Below, piece after piece: positions 1 to 10,653 of a DNA stretch of 64,000 bases. The notes under the pieces were generated by a model. The model was not told where the DNA came from, searched no databases, and was given only the letters and a program-made list of their open reading frames with translations. Positions within the stretch are counted from its first letter, which is position 1, and the number at the start of each line of letters is the position of its first letter. Origin of the DNA: Corynebacterium glyciniphilum AJ 3170 (GTDB lineage Bacteria > Actinomycetota > Actinomycetes > Mycobacteriales > Mycobacteriaceae). Location of the stretch: positions 1 to 64,000 of the forward strand of contig NZ_VDYZ01000013.1 of assembly GCF_007673095.1 (NCBI RefSeq), read 5' to 3'. A program made the translations under genes and the position numbers.

Positions 1-60
1 CCGGTGCGACAAAAAATACTTGGTTTGTTACGCTATTGAGTTCTCAAACAACACACGCAC
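1..60 (-). promoter_or_regulatory. rRNA operon leader with boxA-like antitermination element
   Basis: Read on the minus strand, positions 52 to 31 give TTGTTTGAGAACTCAATAGC. This closely matches the boxA-containing leader found in front of 16S rRNA (and again in the 16S-23S spacer) of actinobacteria. It lies only about 330 nt downstream of tyrS and no 16S sequence precedes it, so it is read as an rrn leader rather than a spacer. The 16S gene should start just beyond the left edge of the window. The match is from memory of the family motif. Confidence 0.7.
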
Positions 61-108
61 ACAACAACCCCCACCAAAACCAGGAGGAAGCCACCGCAGC
101 TGATTCAC

Positions 109-138
109 AAGGTACACCACCAGATTACCGGGAAGCAA
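109..138 (-). promoter_or_regulatory. Possible rrn promoter
   Basis: On the minus strand TTGCTT (133-138) and TACCTT (109-114) are separated by 18 nt and lie upstream of the boxA-like leader. The fit to the sigma-70 consensus is modest and the GT-rich surroundings offer other candidates. The stretch 139-306 holds no gene that I can support. Confidence 0.25.
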
Positions 139-306
139 CCCACAGGTTAACAACCCACCACAGCCATCCAGGGCCATCCTTGCCGTCGCAACCACCAGGA
201 CAACATCCCGGCGTCTCGCTGACTCGCATCAATCTACACACACCCCCACCACACCCACAAACCACCAGGTCAGTAAGCCCGTCCGGGGCGCAGACGAGAA
301 CCAGAA

Positions 307-346
307 CGGCTGCGCCGCCACCTGGTAGCAGGTGGCGGCGCAGCCG
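307..346 (-). terminator. Strong hairpin downstream of tyrS
   Basis: Positions 307-324 and 329-346 form a perfect 18-bp GC-rich stem with a 4-nt loop. It starts 38 nt after the tyrS stop. On the minus strand it is followed by a TTCTGGTTCTC stretch rather than a clean U-run. It probably separates the arg-tyrS block from the rRNA operon. Confidence 0.75.
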
Positions 347-383
347 CACATCACGTCGTGGTCAGTAGATCCGACTACTTCTA

Positions 384-1655
384 CTACGCACCGAGAAGCC
401 TGACTCCCGCGAAACGCTTCTTACCTTTCCGCAGGACCAGCCAGTCGCCGGCAAGGAGATCAGTCTTCCCCGGTACCCATTCCGCGTCAGTGACCCGGAC
501 GTTGTTGACGTAGGCCCCACCTTCACCGATCGTCCGACGCACCGCGCCCTTTGACTTCTCCAGACCAGTGGCGAGGAACAGGTCGACGACACTCGTACCC
601 GGGGAAACCTCCGCGCAGTCGGTCTCCGACAGGGCCCCGGACAACGTCATCTCGTCGAGCTCCGCCAGTTCGGCCTTTCCGAAGAGAGCCTCCGCGGCCT
701 TCTCCACCTTCTCGACCGCCTCGGCACCGTGCACGAGTTCCGTCATCTCCCGGGCGAGGGTGCGCTGGGCTTCACGCTTGAACGGGCGCTCGGCGACTTC
801 GACAGCCAATCTGTCGAGCTCGTCCTGTCCCAGGAACGTGAACCACCGCAGGTAACGGATGACGTCAGCGTCGGCGGCATTGAGGAAGTACTGGTACCAG
901 CTGTAGGGGCTCGTCATCTCCGGATCGAGCCAGAGCTTGCCGCCACCGGTCGACTTGCCGAACTTCCTGCCCTCTGAATCCGTCACCAGAGGCACGGTCA
1001 GACCATGGACCGTCTCACCGTCGACCCGACGATTCAGGTCCACACCCGAGACGATGTTGCCCCACTGGTCCGATCCACCGATCTGCAGCCTGCAGTCGTG
1101 GGTCCGGCGGAGCTCGACGAAGTCATTGGCCTGGAGAAGCATGTAGGAGAACTCCGTGTAGGACATTCCGTCGGTCTCCAGGCGTCGCTTCACCGTGTCG
1201 CGGGCGAGCATCGTGTTCAGCCCGAAGTTCTTGCCGATGTCGCGCAGGAAGTCGATCGCCGTCATCTTCGCGGTCCAGTCGATGTTGTTCGCCGGAATTG
1301 CCGCGTTCTCACCCTCGAAGGAGACGAAACGGGCGAGTTGCTTCTTGATGCGCCCGACATTCGCCTCCACCTCCTCGACGGTGAGCATGGTCCGCTCCCC
1401 CACGTCACGGGGGTCACCGATCATGCCGGTGGCGCCGCCTGCCATGACGATGGGGGTGTGCCCCGCACGCTGGAGCCGGGCCAGCATGAGGAGGGGGACG
1501 AGGTGGCCCGCGTGAAGCGACGGGCCTGTCGGGTCGAACCCGACGTACGCGGTCGTCGGTGTGGACAGTTCTTCGCGCAGCGCGTCCAGGTCAGTGGACT
1601 GCGCGACGAGGCCGCGCCATTGCAGGTCGTCAAGGACATTGCTCTGCTCGGTCAT
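384..1655 (-). CDS. tyrS: Tyrosyl-tRNA synthetase
   Basis: Charges tRNA-Tyr with tyrosine in the cytoplasm (class I aminoacyl-tRNA synthetase). The 423-residue protein has the usual TyrS length. The HIGH signature appears as HAGH (residues 48-51) within [12 protein letters not shown], the KMSKS loop as KFGKS near residue 235, and the last 65 or so residues look like an S4 RNA-binding domain. The ATG start is preceded by an AGGA-type ribosome site. It lies downstream of the arginine operon and a Trm112-like gene, and upstream of an rRNA leader, an arrangement I recall from Corynebacterium. No anomaly was seen. Confidence 0.97.
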   Translation of the reverse strand: MTEQSNVLDDLQWRGLVAQSTDLDALREELSTPTTAYVGFDPTGPSLHAGHLVPLLMLARLQRAGHTPIVMAGGATGMIGDPRDVGERTMLTVEEVEANVGRIKKQLARFVSFEGENAAIPANNIDWTAKMTAIDFLRDIGKNFGLNTMLARDTVKRRLETDGMSYTEFSYMLLQANDFVELRRTHDCRLQIGGSDQWGNIVSGVDLNRRVDGETVHGLTVPLVTDSEGRKFGKSTGGGKLWLDPEMTSPYSWYQYFLNAADADVIRYLRWFTFLGQDELDRLAVEVAERPFKREAQRTLAREMTELVHGAEAVEKVEKAAEALFGKAELAELDEMTLSGALSETDCAEVSPGTSVVDLFLATGLEKSKGAVRRTIGEGGAYVNNVRVTDAEWVPGKTDLLAGDWLVLRKGKKRFAGVRLLGA

Positions 1656-1690
1656 TCCTGATGGTCCTTCTGTACTTCTCGAGTGGGGGG

Positions 1691-1864
1691 TCAGTTCGTG
1701 GTCAGCGGCCAGCTGACGGCTTCGTCGGCGAGCAGGACGGGGATACCGTCCTGCACCGGATAGGCGACGTTCAGCCGTGGGTTGACCAGATACTCCCCGT
1801 GGACCTCCAGGGGTTGTTTGTCCTGGGGGCAGACGAGAATCTCGAGAAGTCGGGGATCGATCAT
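1691..1864 (-). CDS. Trm112-like (UPF0434) small zinc-ribbon-type protein
   Basis: A 57-residue protein beginning [20 protein letters not shown] and containing [17 protein letters not shown]. This is the hallmark of the Trm112/UPF0434 family, small partners that stabilise methyltransferases or accompany cell-envelope enzymes. Only one cysteine of the zinc ribbon (VCPQDK) is left, as in many bacterial members. It ends 35 nt before tyrS and starts 112 nt after argH. A TAGACT -10 box lies 7 nt before the ATG, so the mRNA is probably leaderless and may continue into tyrS. The methyltransferase partner is unknown. Confidence 0.85.
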   Translation of the reverse strand: MIDPRLLEILVCPQDKQPLEVHGEYLVNPRLNVAYPVQDGIPVLLADEAVSWPLTTN

Positions 1865-1871
1865 GCGGGTC

Positions 1872-1877
1872 AGTCTA
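1872..1877 (-). promoter_or_regulatory. -10 box (TAGACT) of a leaderless promoter
   Basis: On the minus strand TAGACT ends 7 nt before the ATG at 1864. This places the transcription start at or next to the start codon of the Trm112-like gene, with no Shine-Dalgarno sequence between. It would allow Trm112-tyrS transcription independent of the arginine promoter. Confidence 0.5.
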
Positions 1878-1976
1878 TCCCCATGTCGGCGCCGTAGTCA
1901 GCAGAGGGTCCTGATCCCGGACCTCCGGTACGCTGCACCGAGACCGGTGACAGCCCCGGCCCGGGCTCGCCGGGAC

Positions 1977-3443
<1,467 letters not shown>

Positions 3444-4643
3444 CTACTTTCCGCCGCGGTCGCGCTTGTTGGCGATCTTCGAGGACAGGCCGTGGAGTTC
3501 GACGAAGCCCTTGGACATCGTCTGGTCGAAGGTGTCACCGGTGTCGTAGGTCGCAAGGTTGAAGTCGTAGAGGGACTCGTCGGAACGACGCCCGTTGACC
3601 ACGATCGAACCGTTGTGGAGGACCAGACGGATGTCGCCGGTCACGTGCTCCTGGGTGGACTCGATGAAGGCGTCGAGGGACCGCTTCAACGGGGAGAACC
3701 ACAGTCCGTCGTACACCTGGTTGGACCACTCGGCGTCGATTCCACGCTTGTACCGGGCGAGTTCACGCTCGATGGTCACGTCCTCGAGTGCCTCATGGGC
3801 GCGGATCAAGGTGAGTGCGCCCGGGGCCTCGTACACCTCGCGTGACTTGATGCCGATGAGACGGTCCTCCACCATGTCGAGCCGGCCCACACCCTGGGCG
3901 CCGGCACGGCGGTTCAGTTCCTCGATCGCCTCGAGCACGGTCACCTGGCGTCCGTCGATCGCGACGGGCTTGCCTGACTTGAAGGAGATGGTCAGTTCAT
4001 CCGGCGCCTGTCCCAGGGACGGCTCCTCGGTGTACGCGTAGAGGTCCTTCGTCGGCGGGTTCCACAGGTCCTCGAGGAACCCGGTCTCGACCGCGCGGCC
4101 CCACACGTTCTGGTCGATCGAGAACGGCGACGACGCCGACTGCTCGATCGGGACGTTGTTCTCCTCGGCGAAGGCGATCGCCTTGTCACGGGTCCAGGCG
4201 AAGTCACGGGCCGGAGCGATGATCTTGAGGGACGGGTCGGTGTCCATGAAGCCGACCTCGAAACGGACCTGGTCGTTGCCCTTGCCGGTGCAACCGTGGG
4301 CCACATGCGTGCCGCCGTGCTGCTGCGCTGCGTCGACCAGGTGCTTGACGATCAGCGGACGCGAGATCGCGGAGACCATCGGGTACTGCTTCATGTACAT
4401 CGCATTGGCTTTGATGGTCGGCAGGCAGTACTCCTCGGCGAACTCGTCACGGGCGTCGACGATGATCGACTCGACGGCACCGGCACCGATGGCGCGCTGG
4501 CGGACGGACTCCATGTCCTCGCCGCCCTGTCCGAGGTCGATGGACACCGCGACGACGTCACCACCGGTCATCTGCTTGAGGTACGGGATGGCGACGGTGG
4601 TGTCGAGGCCTCCGGAATAGGCGAGTACGACGCGGTCAGTCAT
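3444..4643 (-). CDS. argG: Argininosuccinate synthase
   Basis: Condenses citrulline and aspartate with ATP hydrolysis to argininosuccinate. The N-terminus has the ATP-binding P-loop AYSGGLDTT, followed by the [13 protein letters not shown] segment typical of the family. At 399 residues it is the standard short type. A 69-nt gap separates it from argR, the largest inside the operon, so an internal promoter is possible, although I see no convincing one. An AAGGA sequence lies about 12 nt before the ATG. Confidence 0.97.
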   Translation of the reverse strand: MTDRVVLAYSGGLDTTVAIPYLKQMTGGDVVAVSIDLGQGGEDMESVRQRAIGAGAVESIIVDARDEFAEEYCLPTIKANAMYMKQYPMVSAISRPLIVKHLVDAAQQHGGTHVAHGCTGKGNDQVRFEVGFMDTDPSLKIIAPARDFAWTRDKAIAFAEENNVPIEQSASSPFSIDQNVWGRAVETGFLEDLWNPPTKDLYAYTEEPSLGQAPDELTISFKSGKPVAIDGRQVTVLEAIEELNRRAGAQGVGRLDMVEDRLIGIKSREVYEAPGALTLIRAHEALEDVTIERELARYKRGIDAEWSNQVYDGLWFSPLKRSLDAFIESTQEHVTGDIRLVLHNGSIVVNGRRSDESLYDFNLATYDTGDTFDQTMSKGFVELHGLSSKIANKRDRGGK

Positions 4644-4712
4644 GGTGTTCGTCAGTCCTTTCGGATAGAGGGGGATTGAGCGGGTGTAACAGTGACATTG
4701 TGTCCCGGCTTC

Positions 4713-5252
4713 TCAGCTGAGTGTATCTGGTGGCGCGGGCTCACCGTGCACGGACGGTACCGGCGACACCGAGATCTCGTACAGGTGTTCAGCCAGCGCC
4801 CGTCCGTTGACGGGGTCGCGGGCCAGGACGAACACGGTGTCGTCGCCGGCGATGGTCGCGACGACCTCGGGGAGGTCGGACCTGTCGATGACGCTTGCCA
4901 GGTACTGCGCCGCCCCCGGCGGGGTACGCAGCACGGCTGTGTTGCCTGAGTGGTCCGTCCCGACCAGCAGCTCGACCAGGATGCGGCGCAGCCGCGCCGG
5001 TCCGTCCGCCGAGAGGTCGGTGTCCGTGGCTCCGAGGCTGTAGAACGACTGCCCGTCGGCCCGCACCTTCCGTGCTCCGAGATCGACGAGATCGCGGGAC
5101 AGGGTGGCCTGGGTGATGTCCACCCCTTCGGCGGCGAGCAGATCCTGGAGCTGACGTTGGCTGGCGACCCTGTGGGTGTCGACGAGCCTGGAGATCAGTC
5201 CCTGCCTGGCCGACCGTGTCAGGGGCGACGGTTGGTTTATCGCAGCAGCCAT
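4713..5252 (-). CDS. argR: Arginine repressor ArgR
   Basis: Arginine-responsive transcriptional repressor of the operon it sits in. It has 179 residues. The N-terminal winged helix includes [14 protein letters not shown] (recognition region), and the C-terminal oligomerisation/arginine-binding domain includes [19 protein letters not shown] and GDDT. The start overlaps the end of argF by 16 nt, indicating coupling. Its likely targets are the two boxes over the argC promoter (10553-10596). The C-terminal 20 residues are proline-rich and probably disordered. Confidence 0.95.
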   Translation of the reverse strand: MAAAINQPSPLTRSARQGLISRLVDTHRVASQRQLQDLLAAEGVDITQATLSRDLVDLGARKVRADGQSFYSLGATDTDLSADGPARLRRILVELLVGTDHSGNTAVLRTPPGAAQYLASVIDRSDLPEVVATIAGDDTVFVLARDPVNGRALAEHLYEISVSPVPSVHGEPAPPDTLS

Positions 5253-6136
5253 TCCATCAGTGCCTTCTGTGCGTGGAGACGATTCTCCGCCTCGTCGAAG
5301 ACGATCGACTGCGGCCCGTCGATGACACCTGCGGTGACCTCGTAGCCGCGGTAGGCGGGCAGGCAGTGCATGAACACCGCGTCCTTGTCAGCGGTGTCCA
5401 TGAGATCCTCGTTGACCTGGAAGGGCACCAGCGCCTCAGTGTCGCGGTCCTCGTCCATACCCATCGAGACCCAGGTATCGGTGATGACGACGTCGGCCCC
5501 GGTCACGTCCGGCACGTCGGTGACCGTCAGCCGCGCGCTTGTCTCGTCCGCGCGGAGCCTGGCACGGTCGATGAACCGCTGTTCGGGCTGGAATCCTGCA
5601 GGTGCGGCGATGGTGATGTCCACCCCCGCCGTCGCGAACCCGAGCATGTAGGAGTTGGCCATGTTGTTGGCCCCGTCTCCGAGGTACACGGCCTTGAGCC
5701 CCTTCAGGTCACCCTTGTGCTGTCGGATCGTCAGCAGGTCGGCGAGGATCTGGCACGGGTGGAAGTCGTCGCACAGGGCGTTGAGGATCGGCACGGTCGC
5801 GGTTTCCGCCATGTCATGGAGATTCTGGTGGGCCCCGGTCCGCCAGACGACGGCGTCGACGAAGCGGGAGAGCACGGCACCGGTGTCCTGGTAGGACTCC
5901 TTCTTGCCCATCTGGGACTTTCCGGAATCCACGACGATCGGGTGGCCACCCAGCTGGTTGATCCCGACGTCGAAAGAGAACCGGGTGCGGGTGGAGGTCT
6001 TGTCGAACAGGACGGCGACGGACTTGTTCTTCAGACTGGTCCGGTAGGGGTCCTTGACCATCTCCATGCCGAGGTCGAGAATCTCGGCCTGTTCAGCGAC
6101 GGAGACAGCATCGTCCGCGAGGAAGTGACGGGTCAT
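5237..6136 (-). CDS. argF: Ornithine carbamoyltransferase
   Basis: Transfers the carbamoyl group from carbamoyl phosphate to ornithine, giving citrulline. Motifs seen: STRTR (carbamoyl-phosphate binding, in [11 protein letters not shown]), HPCQILAD, and the ornithine-binding loop HCLPAYRG. The length of 299 residues is slightly short at the N-terminus but all motifs are complete. The start overlaps argD by 4 nt (ATGA) and the end overlaps argR. Confidence 0.97.
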   Translation of the reverse strand: MTRHFLADDAVSVAEQAEILDLGMEMVKDPYRTSLKNKSVAVLFDKTSTRTRFSFDVGINQLGGHPIVVDSGKSQMGKKESYQDTGAVLSRFVDAVVWRTGAHQNLHDMAETATVPILNALCDDFHPCQILADLLTIRQHKGDLKGLKAVYLGDGANNMANSYMLGFATAGVDITIAAPAGFQPEQRFIDRARLRADETSARLTVTDVPDVTGADVVITDTWVSMGMDEDRDTEALVPFQVNEDLMDTADKDAVFMHCLPAYRGYEVTAGVIDGPQSIVFDEAENRLHAQKALMEWLLR

Positions 6137-7311
6137 GACAGCAGCTCCTTGAGTGTTGCGAGGGATTCACGGACGTCGGTGTCCGTGATGGTCAGCGGAG
6201 GGACGAGCCGCAGGACGTCCGGCGATGGTTGATTGACCAGCAGGCCGGCGGTACGCGCATCGTCGGCGAGACCGGGATGTGGTTCATGCAGCACAACGCC
6301 GAGCATCAGGCCCCGTCCACGGATGTGTGAGACCGCTGCCACCGGCTCGAGTTCTGCGCGGACCAGTTTCTCCATGTCGACGACGTGACTGAGCAGGTCC
6401 TCCGTACGGATGGTGTCGATGACGGCACAGCCTGCGGCGCACGCGACAGGGTTACCGCCGAACGTCGATCCGTGCTGTCCCTTCGACAGCAGTTGTGCGG
6501 CCGGGGTGACGGCGACACAGGCACCGATCGGCAGGCCGCCGCCGAGCCCCTTGGCCAGGGTGACCACGTCCGGAGTGACGTCCTCCACCTGGTAGCCGAA
6601 CCACCTGCCGGTACGTCCCATCCCTGCCTGGACCTCATCGACGACCATGAGGATCCCGTACTCGTCGCACAGCGCGCGGACGTCGGTGAGGAAGCCCTCG
6701 GGTGCGGGAACGACTCCTGTCTCGCCCTGGATCGACTCGAGGAAGATCGCGGCGGTGTCGGCGGCGCGACCGTCCTTCTCGACGAGTGCGCGCAGCGCGT
6801 CGATGTCCCCGTAGGGGTAGAACTCCACCCCGTCGGGGAGGGGCTCGAACGGGGCCCGTTTATCCGGTTGCCCGGTCAGTGCGAGCGACCCCATGGTACG
6901 GCCGTGGAAACCGTGCTCCGCGGCCAGGACGCGGCCGCGGCCGGTCAGGCGGGTGATCTTGAACGCGGCCTCATTGGCTTCGGCGCCCGAATTGGAGAAG
7001 AACACCTGGGCTTCAGGGCCGGTCAGGTCCTGGAGCTTGCCGGCGAGTTCGATGACCCGCGGATGGGCGTGGATGTTCGAGGTGTGGCCGAGGGTGGCCA
7101 CCTGCCGTGAAACAGCGTCAACGAGGGCAGGATGGGCGTGGCCGAGTGCGTTGACGGCGATCCCCGCCAGCAGGTCGATGTACTCACGGCCCTCTGAGTC
7201 GGTGACGCGTGCGCCGGAGCCGGAGACCAGTTCCACGGCCGGCGTGCCGTAGGTCGGCATGACGGCGGATTCCCACCGTTCCTGCCAGTCAGTCCAGTCA
7301 GTGTCATGCAT
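6133..7311 (-). CDS. argD: Acetylornithine aminotransferase
   Basis: PLP-dependent class III aminotransferase converting N-acetylglutamate semialdehyde to N-acetylornithine. Motifs: [13 protein letters not shown] (phosphate binding), [13 protein letters not shown] with the PLP aspartate, and [13 protein letters not shown] with the Schiff-base lysine. The ATG at 7311 overlaps the last 8 nt of argB and has GGGAG upstream. A GTG at 7332 would lengthen it by 7 residues and is less likely. With the ATG the protein has 392 residues. Confidence 0.96.
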   Translation of the reverse strand: MHDTDWTDWQERWESAVMPTYGTPAVELVSGSGARVTDSEGREYIDLLAGIAVNALGHAHPALVDAVSRQVATLGHTSNIHAHPRVIELAGKLQDLTGPEAQVFFSNSGAEANEAAFKITRLTGRGRVLAAEHGFHGRTMGSLALTGQPDKRAPFEPLPDGVEFYPYGDIDALRALVEKDGRAADTAAIFLESIQGETGVVPAPEGFLTDVRALCDEYGILMVVDEVQAGMGRTGRWFGYQVEDVTPDVVTLAKGLGGGLPIGACVAVTPAAQLLSKGQHGSTFGGNPVACAAGCAVIDTIRTEDLLSHVVDMEKLVRAELEPVAAVSHIRGRGLMLGVVLHEPHPGLADDARTAGLLVNQPSPDVLRLVPPLTITDTDVRESLATLKELLS

Positions 7312-8239
7312 GGGGAGACTCCCAGTCGTCACGGGCGATCATCGTGCCGATACCGCCCTCGGTCATGAGCTCGAGGATCACGGAGTGTCGTTCGCGCCCG
7401 TCGATGACGTGGGCCGCGGAAACCCCGGTGCGCACCGCACTGAGGCACGCCTCCATCTTCGGGATCATCCCTGCGTCCAGGTCGGGGAGGATCTTGTCCA
7501 GTTCGTCCGGTGCGATCCTGGAGACCAGTGAGCTCTTGTCCGGCCAGTCGGTGTAGAGCCCCTCGACGTTGGTCAACACCACCAGGCGCTCGGCACCGAC
7601 CGCGGCGGCCAGGGCACCGGCCGCGGTGTCGGCGTTGATGTTGTAGACGTTGCCGTCTTCGTCGGGTGCGAAGGGCGCCACGACCGGGATCCGGCCGGCG
7701 TCGATGAGATCCATGAGAACGCTGGCGTTGACGTGCGCGATGTCACCGACCCGCCCGAGGTCGACCTCCACGCCGTCGACCGTCGCCGTGCGCTTGACCG
7801 CGGTGAACAGTCCGGCGTCCTCACCCGAGGTGCCGACGGCGAAGGGCCCGTGCTGGTTGATGAGGTTCACCAGCTCCCGTCCGACCTTGCCGAACAGCAC
7901 CATGCGCACGTACTCCATGGTCTCCGGGGTGGTGACGCGGAATCCGCCGACGAACTCCCCCGGCAGGTCGACCTTGTTGAGCATCTCGGTGATCTGGGGC
8001 CCACCACCGTGGACGACGATCGGGTGAGCACCCACCGTCCGCAGGAAAGCCATGTCAGCGGCGAAGGCGGCTTTGAGCTCCTCGTCGATCATGGCGTTGC
8101 CGCCGTATTTCACGACGACGATCTTGTCACGGTAGTGCAGCAGCCACGGCAACGCCTCAGCGAGGACGTTCGCCCTGGTGGCAGGGTCGAGGTCGGTGGC
8201 GCCGCGGTAGACGACCTTCTCGGGGTCGGGCTCGGTCAT
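7304..8239 (-). CDS. argB: Acetylglutamate kinase
   Basis: Phosphorylates N-acetylglutamate, normally the arginine-inhibited step. The protein has 311 residues, with KYGGNAM near the N-terminus, the GGGPQI nucleotide loop and a [12 protein letters not shown] segment. The open frame extends far upstream, but that extension runs antisense-like inside argJ and is low in plausibility. The ATG at 8239 (MTEPDPEK), 9 nt after argJ, is the sensible start. The N-terminal helix region suggests a feedback-sensitive type, which is an inference. Confidence 0.96.
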   Translation of the reverse strand: MTEPDPEKVVYRGATDLDPATRANVLAEALPWLLHYRDKIVVVKYGGNAMIDEELKAAFAADMAFLRTVGAHPIVVHGGGPQITEMLNKVDLPGEFVGGFRVTTPETMEYVRMVLFGKVGRELVNLINQHGPFAVGTSGEDAGLFTAVKRTATVDGVEVDLGRVGDIAHVNASVLMDLIDAGRIPVVAPFAPDEDGNVYNINADTAAGALAAAVGAERLVVLTNVEGLYTDWPDKSSLVSRIAPDELDKILPDLDAGMIPKMEACLSAVRTGVSAAHVIDGRERHSVILELMTEGGIGTMIARDDWESPHA

Positions 8240-8249
8240 GACGGCTCCT

Positions 8250-9518
8250 CTATGAGCTGTAGGCGGAGTTGATGTGGACGTAGTCGTGCGAGAGGTCGGT
8301 GGTCCAGACCGTGGCCGTGCCCTCTCCCCCGGTGCCGAGGTCCACGAGTACGTCGATGTCGGGACCGGAGAGGTCGACGTCGCGGGCGCCGGGCGCACCG
8401 GTGGCGTTGACACAGACGGGCCGGCCGTTGAAGCTGACTGAGATCCGGTCAGGCTCCATGGAGACAGGTGCCATGCCCACCGCCGCGAGGGTCCGTCCCC
8501 AGTTGGGGTCAGAGCCGAACATCGCGCACTTGAACAGGCTGTCGCGCCCGAGGACGCGTGCCGCGACCTTCGCCTCGGCATCGGAGTCCGTGCCGGTGAC
8601 GGTGATCGACACCCGCTTGGTCACACCTTCCGCATCCGCCTGCAGCTGCTTGGCGAGATCCAGGCAGACGCTGTGCACCGCGGTGCGGAACTCCTCCTCC
8701 GACGGGGTCACTCCCGAGGCACCGTTGGCCATGAGGATCACGGTGTCGTTCGTGGAGGTGGAACCGTCGATGTCGACGCAGTCGAAGGTGACCTCCGTGG
8801 ATGCCTTGAGGGCCGGCGTGGGATCCTCGACACGTGCGTCGGTGGTCAGCACGACCAGCATCGTGGCGAGCGACGGGGCCATCATGCCCACCCCCTTGCC
8901 CATACCGCCGAGGGACCATCCGTCACCGTGGTAGACGGCCTGTTTACTGACGAGGTCAGTCGTCATGATGGCTTCGGCGGCCGCGGTGCCGGATTCCGGG
9001 GACACCGCGTCGGGACGCCGGACCTCCGTGGTCAGTGTGTCGACTCCGCTGAGGATCTTGTCCATCGGCAGGGTGTCCCCGATCAGGCCGGTGGAGCACA
9101 CCGCCACCTCCGAAGGGGCGACCCCGAGCTTCTCTGCGACGGCGTGCACCGTCGCCTCGGCGTCACGGTCACCCTGCTCACCGTTGCAGGCGTTGGCGTT
9201 CCCGGCGTTGAGGATCACCGCACGGAACGTCCCGTCGTTGTTGGCACGGGTGAGTTTCACCGGTGAGGCGACGACCCGGTTGCGGGTGAACACGGCGGCA
9301 GCCGTGTAGTCGGGCCCGTCGTTGACCACGAGGGCCATGTCCGGATTGCCCGACGGCTTGATGCCCGCAGTGGTCGACGCTGCCCGGAACCCGGTCGCCG
9401 CAGTCACGCCGAGAGCCCGGGTCGTGTTCTCGACCGCGTCAGCGTCCTCGGTGTCCCGTCCATCCGTCAGCCGGTCCGGGAAGGTGGCGGAATCGTTCGG
9501 GTCGAATTCTTCGCTCAT
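8250..9518 (-). CDS. argJ: Bifunctional ornithine acetyltransferase / N-acetylglutamate synthase
   Basis: Recycles the acetyl group from acetylornithine to glutamate and may also use acetyl-CoA. The 422-residue precursor has the autocleavage region [15 protein letters not shown] near its middle, where the threonine of ATML becomes the nucleophile of the beta chain. It also has the conserved C-terminal HINSAYSS. The first 30 residues before [12 protein letters not shown] are acidic and variable, so a later start cannot be excluded. No argA is needed in this cyclic pathway. Confidence 0.96.
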   Translation of the reverse strand: MSEEFDPNDSATFPDRLTDGRDTEDADAVENTTRALGVTAATGFRAASTTAGIKPSGNPDMALVVNDGPDYTAAAVFTRNRVVASPVKLTRANNDGTFRAVILNAGNANACNGEQGDRDAEATVHAVAEKLGVAPSEVAVCSTGLIGDTLPMDKILSGVDTLTTEVRRPDAVSPESGTAAAEAIMTTDLVSKQAVYHGDGWSLGGMGKGVGMMAPSLATMLVVLTTDARVEDPTPALKASTEVTFDCVDIDGSTSTNDTVILMANGASGVTPSEEEFRTAVHSVCLDLAKQLQADAEGVTKRVSITVTGTDSDAEAKVAARVLGRDSLFKCAMFGSDPNWGRTLAAVGMAPVSMEPDRISVSFNGRPVCVNATGAPGARDVDLSGPDIDVLVDLGTGGEGTATVWTTDLSHDYVHINSAYSS

Positions 9519-9539
9519 GGTGATGTTGTCCTCGTTCTT

Positions 9540-10553
9540 TCAGAGTCCGGCCATCGGGAGACCTGCGGTCTCGTTCCAGCCCTGGATCAGGTTCAGGCAC
9601 TGCACGGCTGCACCCGCGGTGCCTTTGGTCAGGTTGTCGATCGCACTGGTCGCCACGACGACTCCGTCGGTCACAGTGACCTGGATGTGCACCATGTTGG
9701 TTCCGACCACGCTTTTGACCTCGGGCTGCTCACCCTCGGGGAGGAGATGCAGGAACGGCTCGCCGGCGCAGAAATCCTCGTATGCGGACCGGAGCTCGGC
9801 AGCGGTCCCCTGTGCCTGCGCGGTCACGGTGGTGAGTATGCCTCGTCCGAGCGGGGCAAGGACGGGGGTGAAGGTCACGCGTGCATCACCGCCGGAGGGA
9901 AGGACCCGCCTGATGTTCTGGGCGATCTCCGGAGTGTGCCGGTGGGTACCGACCTTGTAGGCGCGGACATTGCCCATCGTCTCACCGCCGAGGAGCTCGA
10001 CAGCAGGCTTCTTGCCTGCACCTGTGACGCCGGTGACCGAAACCACGGAGACATCAGGACTCATCAGTCCGGCACTCATGCCGGGCAGCAGGGCGAGGGT
10101 GGCACCGGTCGGGAAACACCCGGGGACCGCGACGCCGCGCGCCGAGGCGATCATCGGCCGGTTTCCCGGAAGCTCGGGTATGCCGTACGGCCAGCTCCCC
10201 GGATACGTCCCCCCGTAATAGGCGTCCCAGTCCGACTCGGAAGAGAGACGCCGGTCGGCACCGCAGTCCAGGACGGCGGTGTCGCCGAGATCCAGTGATG
10301 ACGAGACCCCGTGCGGCAAGGCGAGAACAGCGACATCGTGCTTCGACAGGAGGTCCTCCGTGGTCGCCTCGACGACACGGTCCGCCAGTTGCGGGAGGCC
10401 GGGGACGAGACTGCCGAACCGCTGGCCGGCATTGGAGGCACCGGTCAGGGCGCCTATCTCGAAGTCCCGACCGTAACCCGGGTGGTTCAGGAGAAGACGG
10501 AGCGCTTCCCCTCCCGCGTATCCGCTGGCGCCTGCGACTGCAATGGAAATCAT
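9540..10553 (-). CDS. argC: N-acetyl-gamma-glutamyl-phosphate reductase
   Basis: NADPH-dependent reduction of acetylglutamyl phosphate to the semialdehyde. It starts [16 protein letters not shown] with a Rossmann GxxGxxG motif and has the catalytic cysteine in [11 protein letters not shown]. Length is 337 residues from the ATG at 10553. A GTG at 10568 would add five residues, but that region overlaps the operator and a probable -10 box. First gene of the arginine operon. The start has no Shine-Dalgarno sequence, consistent with leaderless translation. Confidence 0.96.
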   Translation of the reverse strand: MISIAVAGASGYAGGEALRLLLNHPGYGRDFEIGALTGASNAGQRFGSLVPGLPQLADRVVEATTEDLLSKHDVAVLALPHGVSSSLDLGDTAVLDCGADRRLSSESDWDAYYGGTYPGSWPYGIPELPGNRPMIASARGVAVPGCFPTGATLALLPGMSAGLMSPDVSVVSVTGVTGAGKKPAVELLGGETMGNVRAYKVGTHRHTPEIAQNIRRVLPSGGDARVTFTPVLAPLGRGILTTVTAQAQGTAAELRSAYEDFCAGEPFLHLLPEGEQPEVKSVVGTNMVHIQVTVTDGVVVATSAIDNLTKGTAGAAVQCLNLIQGWNETAGLPMAGL

Positions 10554-10616
10554 TGTGCAAGTATGCACCGAGGAACGACGCGGCGCAAGTTATGCAGATC
10601 CTCGATTTTTATGCAT
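10553..10616 (-). promoter_or_regulatory. arg operon promoter with two ArgR-like boxes
   Basis: On the minus strand TTGCGC (10583-10588) and CATACT (10560-10565) are 17 nt apart, and the -10 ends 6 nt before the argC ATG. Two similar boxes, TGCATAACTTGCGC (10583-10596) and TGCATACTTGCAC (10555-10567), cover the -35 and the -10. A third TGCATAAAAA (about 10606-10616) lies upstream. The layout is what a repressor blocking RNA polymerase would need, and argR is in the operon. ArgR binding is inferred, not shown. Confidence 0.65.
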
Positions 10617-10653
10617 CCCGATCACGGTCCCCCCGCCACCGACACCGCGTCCG

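Noticed and set aside
36-368. 110-codon frame in the rrn leader region
   Set aside because: Low-complexity His/Thr/Pro/Arg content, overlaps a perfect terminator hairpin and boxA, and has no ribosome site.
7304-8581. argB frame extended 114 codons upstream
   Set aside because: The extra part lies inside argJ, is Ser/Pro/Thr/Arg-rich like frame-shifted coding sequence, and the usual argB N-terminus starts at 8239.
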